Positions 63,263 through 64,000 of a stretch of DNA of 64,000 nucleotides are shown one piece after another (the first letter of the stretch is position 1; each line of letters begins with the position of its first letter). A program made the position numbers and the translations under genes. The stretch is from Pseudomonadota bacterium. GTDB lineage: Bacteria; Pseudomonadota; Gammaproteobacteria; Legionellales; Legionellaceae. The notes under the pieces are model-generated. The model saw only the letters and a list, made by a program, of their open reading frames with translations, searched no databases and was not told the DNA's origin. The stretch covers positions 1-64,000 of the forward strand of contig JAGVJN010000044.1 of the NCBI GenBank assembly GCA_020051095.1, read 5' to 3'.

Positions 63263-64000
63263 TTATTCCTTAACTTTCGGTGGCGTGGCGATAAAATCTT
63301 TGAAATAATTAATTGGAAGATAAGCACTGACAATTAAACCAGAATGACCTTCTGGTTTAGTGAGTTTTACTTCTCCACCATGCAGTTGAACTATTTGACG
63401 AACGATGGCTAGGCCCAATCCACTGCCTGTTTTTTTGTTACCAAGCACACGATAAAACCGTTCAAAAACCCGTTCTTTTAATTCATCCGGTATCCCCGGT
63501 CCGTTATCTTCAACACGGATAATAATATTATCATCCTCTTCATCTTTTAACACAGAAACAATCACATTTCCTTTTTCGTGTGAATAGCGAATGGCATTGT
63601 CAACTAGATTACGGATTAGAATGCCAATAGCGGTTGATAGAGCGTAGATATTAGGAATTTTTTTATCAGCATTAACTTCAATCTCAACACCTTGTTCAAC
63701 GGCGTGTGGCACTAATAAAGCAACTGTTTCACGAACAATATTCGCCAAATTAACATATTCTAAATCTTGAGGTTTGACTGCTTCAGGAACCAAACGACTC
63801 ATGGTTAGCAATTGTTGGACAATATGGGTGCTTCTGTCTACGCTGATAATTAATTTCTTTAAGGCGTTATTTTTTTCTTTAATATCATTGGATTTTAAAG
63901 CGACTTGCGCTTGTGCTTTTAATGCAGCTAAGGGTGTTTTTAATTCATGTGCTGCATCAGCGGCAAATCGCTTTTCCCTTTCAAATCCTTCCTTTAGACG
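63263..64000 (-). CDS. Sensor histidine kinase, 3' part (cut by the window edge)
   Basis: The last 245 residues of a two-component kinase; the frame is open to the window edge at 64000. The phosphoacceptor H-box is FAADAAHELKTPLA, as in the QseC/PmrB type, then come the N-box LVDNAIRYSHEKG, G1 VEDNGPGIPDE and G2 GSGLGLAIVRQI of the ATPase domain. The N-terminal sensor and its response regulator must lie beyond the window. A shorter reading beginning at 63811 would remove the H-box and is wrong. Confidence 0.92.
   Translation of the reverse strand, partial: RLKEGFEREKRFAADAAHELKTPLAALKAQAQVALKSNDIKEKNNALKKLIISVDRSTHIVQQLLTMSRLVPEAVKPQDLEYVNLANIVRETVALLVPHAVEQGVEIEVNADKKIPNIYALSTAIGILIRNLVDNAIRYSHEKGNVIVSVLKDEEDDNIIIRVEDNGPGIPDELKERVFERFYRVLGNKKTGSGLGLAIVRQIVQLHGGEVKLTKPEGHSGLIVSAYLPINYFKDFIATPPKVKE

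Noticed and set aside
1-64000. CRISPR array, prophage or transposase genes
   Set aside because: No regularly spaced direct repeats, integrase, phage structural or transposase coding sequences were seen.

Overview
The window is a 64 kb, AT-rich, gene-dense chromosomal segment of a gammaproteobacterium that most resembles a member of the Legionellaceae. The reasons are the combination of a phosphatidylcholine synthase, an EnhA-like L,D-transpeptidase, a divergent CsrA paralogue beside the S6-S18-L9 operon, a GGA-rich Rsm-type small RNA candidate, a minimal ProQ/FinO protein, a flagellar core cluster without chemotaxis genes, and orphan proteins that look like Dot/Icm substrates. This is inference from gene content; the species cannot be read from the sequence. 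No phage, plasmid, transposase or CRISPR array is visible.

Layout. 0-2.6 kb: tRNA-Arg and tRNA-Ser sharing a strong promoter, then SRAP, Nudix and phosphoribosyltransferase genes. 2.6-4.2 kb: an orphan membrane/coiled-coil protein (effector candidate). 4.5-8 kb: fadI-fadJ beta-oxidation operon, preceded by a palindromic repeat. 8-10.5 kb: PAP2-family membrane protein, CsrA paralogue, rpsF-rpsR-rplI. 10.5-14.9 kb: RND efflux pump and adaptor. 15.1-17.8 kb: AlkB-type membrane hydroxylase convergent with ETF-ubiquinone oxidoreductase. 17.9-21.4 kb: two orphans and a 4-HPPD-like VOC protein around a divergent region with a near-perfect Fur box. 21.4-25.7 kb: MFS transporter, membrane FMN glutamate-synthase-like protein, outer-membrane protein, small Cys-rich secreted protein.

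25.8-37.6 kb: flagellar operon fliM-N-O-P-Q-R-flhB-flhA-flhF-flhG-fliA-motA-motB-DUF2802, opened by a consensus sigma-54 promoter. It encodes the C-ring, export gate, polar placement GTPase/ATPase, sigma-28 and a stator pair.

37.7-50.1 kb: YqfO-like and thioredoxin-like proteins, pcs with two small membrane proteins, an aldehyde dehydrogenase coupled to a cytosolic L,D-transpeptidase, the giant NAD-glutamate dehydrogenase, cytochrome b561 and two exported L,D-transpeptidases. A MITE-like inverted-repeat element lies in front of the glutamate dehydrogenase, with a shortened copy behind cytochrome b561. 50.1-61 kb: putA, a QEGLA-motif protein and an arginine succinyltransferase (ast) operon in which an M20 peptidase stands where AstE would be expected. 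PutA and glutamate dehydrogenase fit conversion of proline and arginine carbon to glutamate and then 2-oxoglutarate, in keeping with amino-acid-based growth.

61-64 kb: ubiG, a ProQ/FinO protein, the GGA-rich small RNA candidate, a periplasmic amino-acid-binding protein and the 3' part of a sensor histidine kinase that runs off the window. The most interesting elements are the small RNA, the Fur-controlled divergent locus, the CsrA paralogue with an altered RNA-binding strand, the modified ast operon and the MITE-like element.
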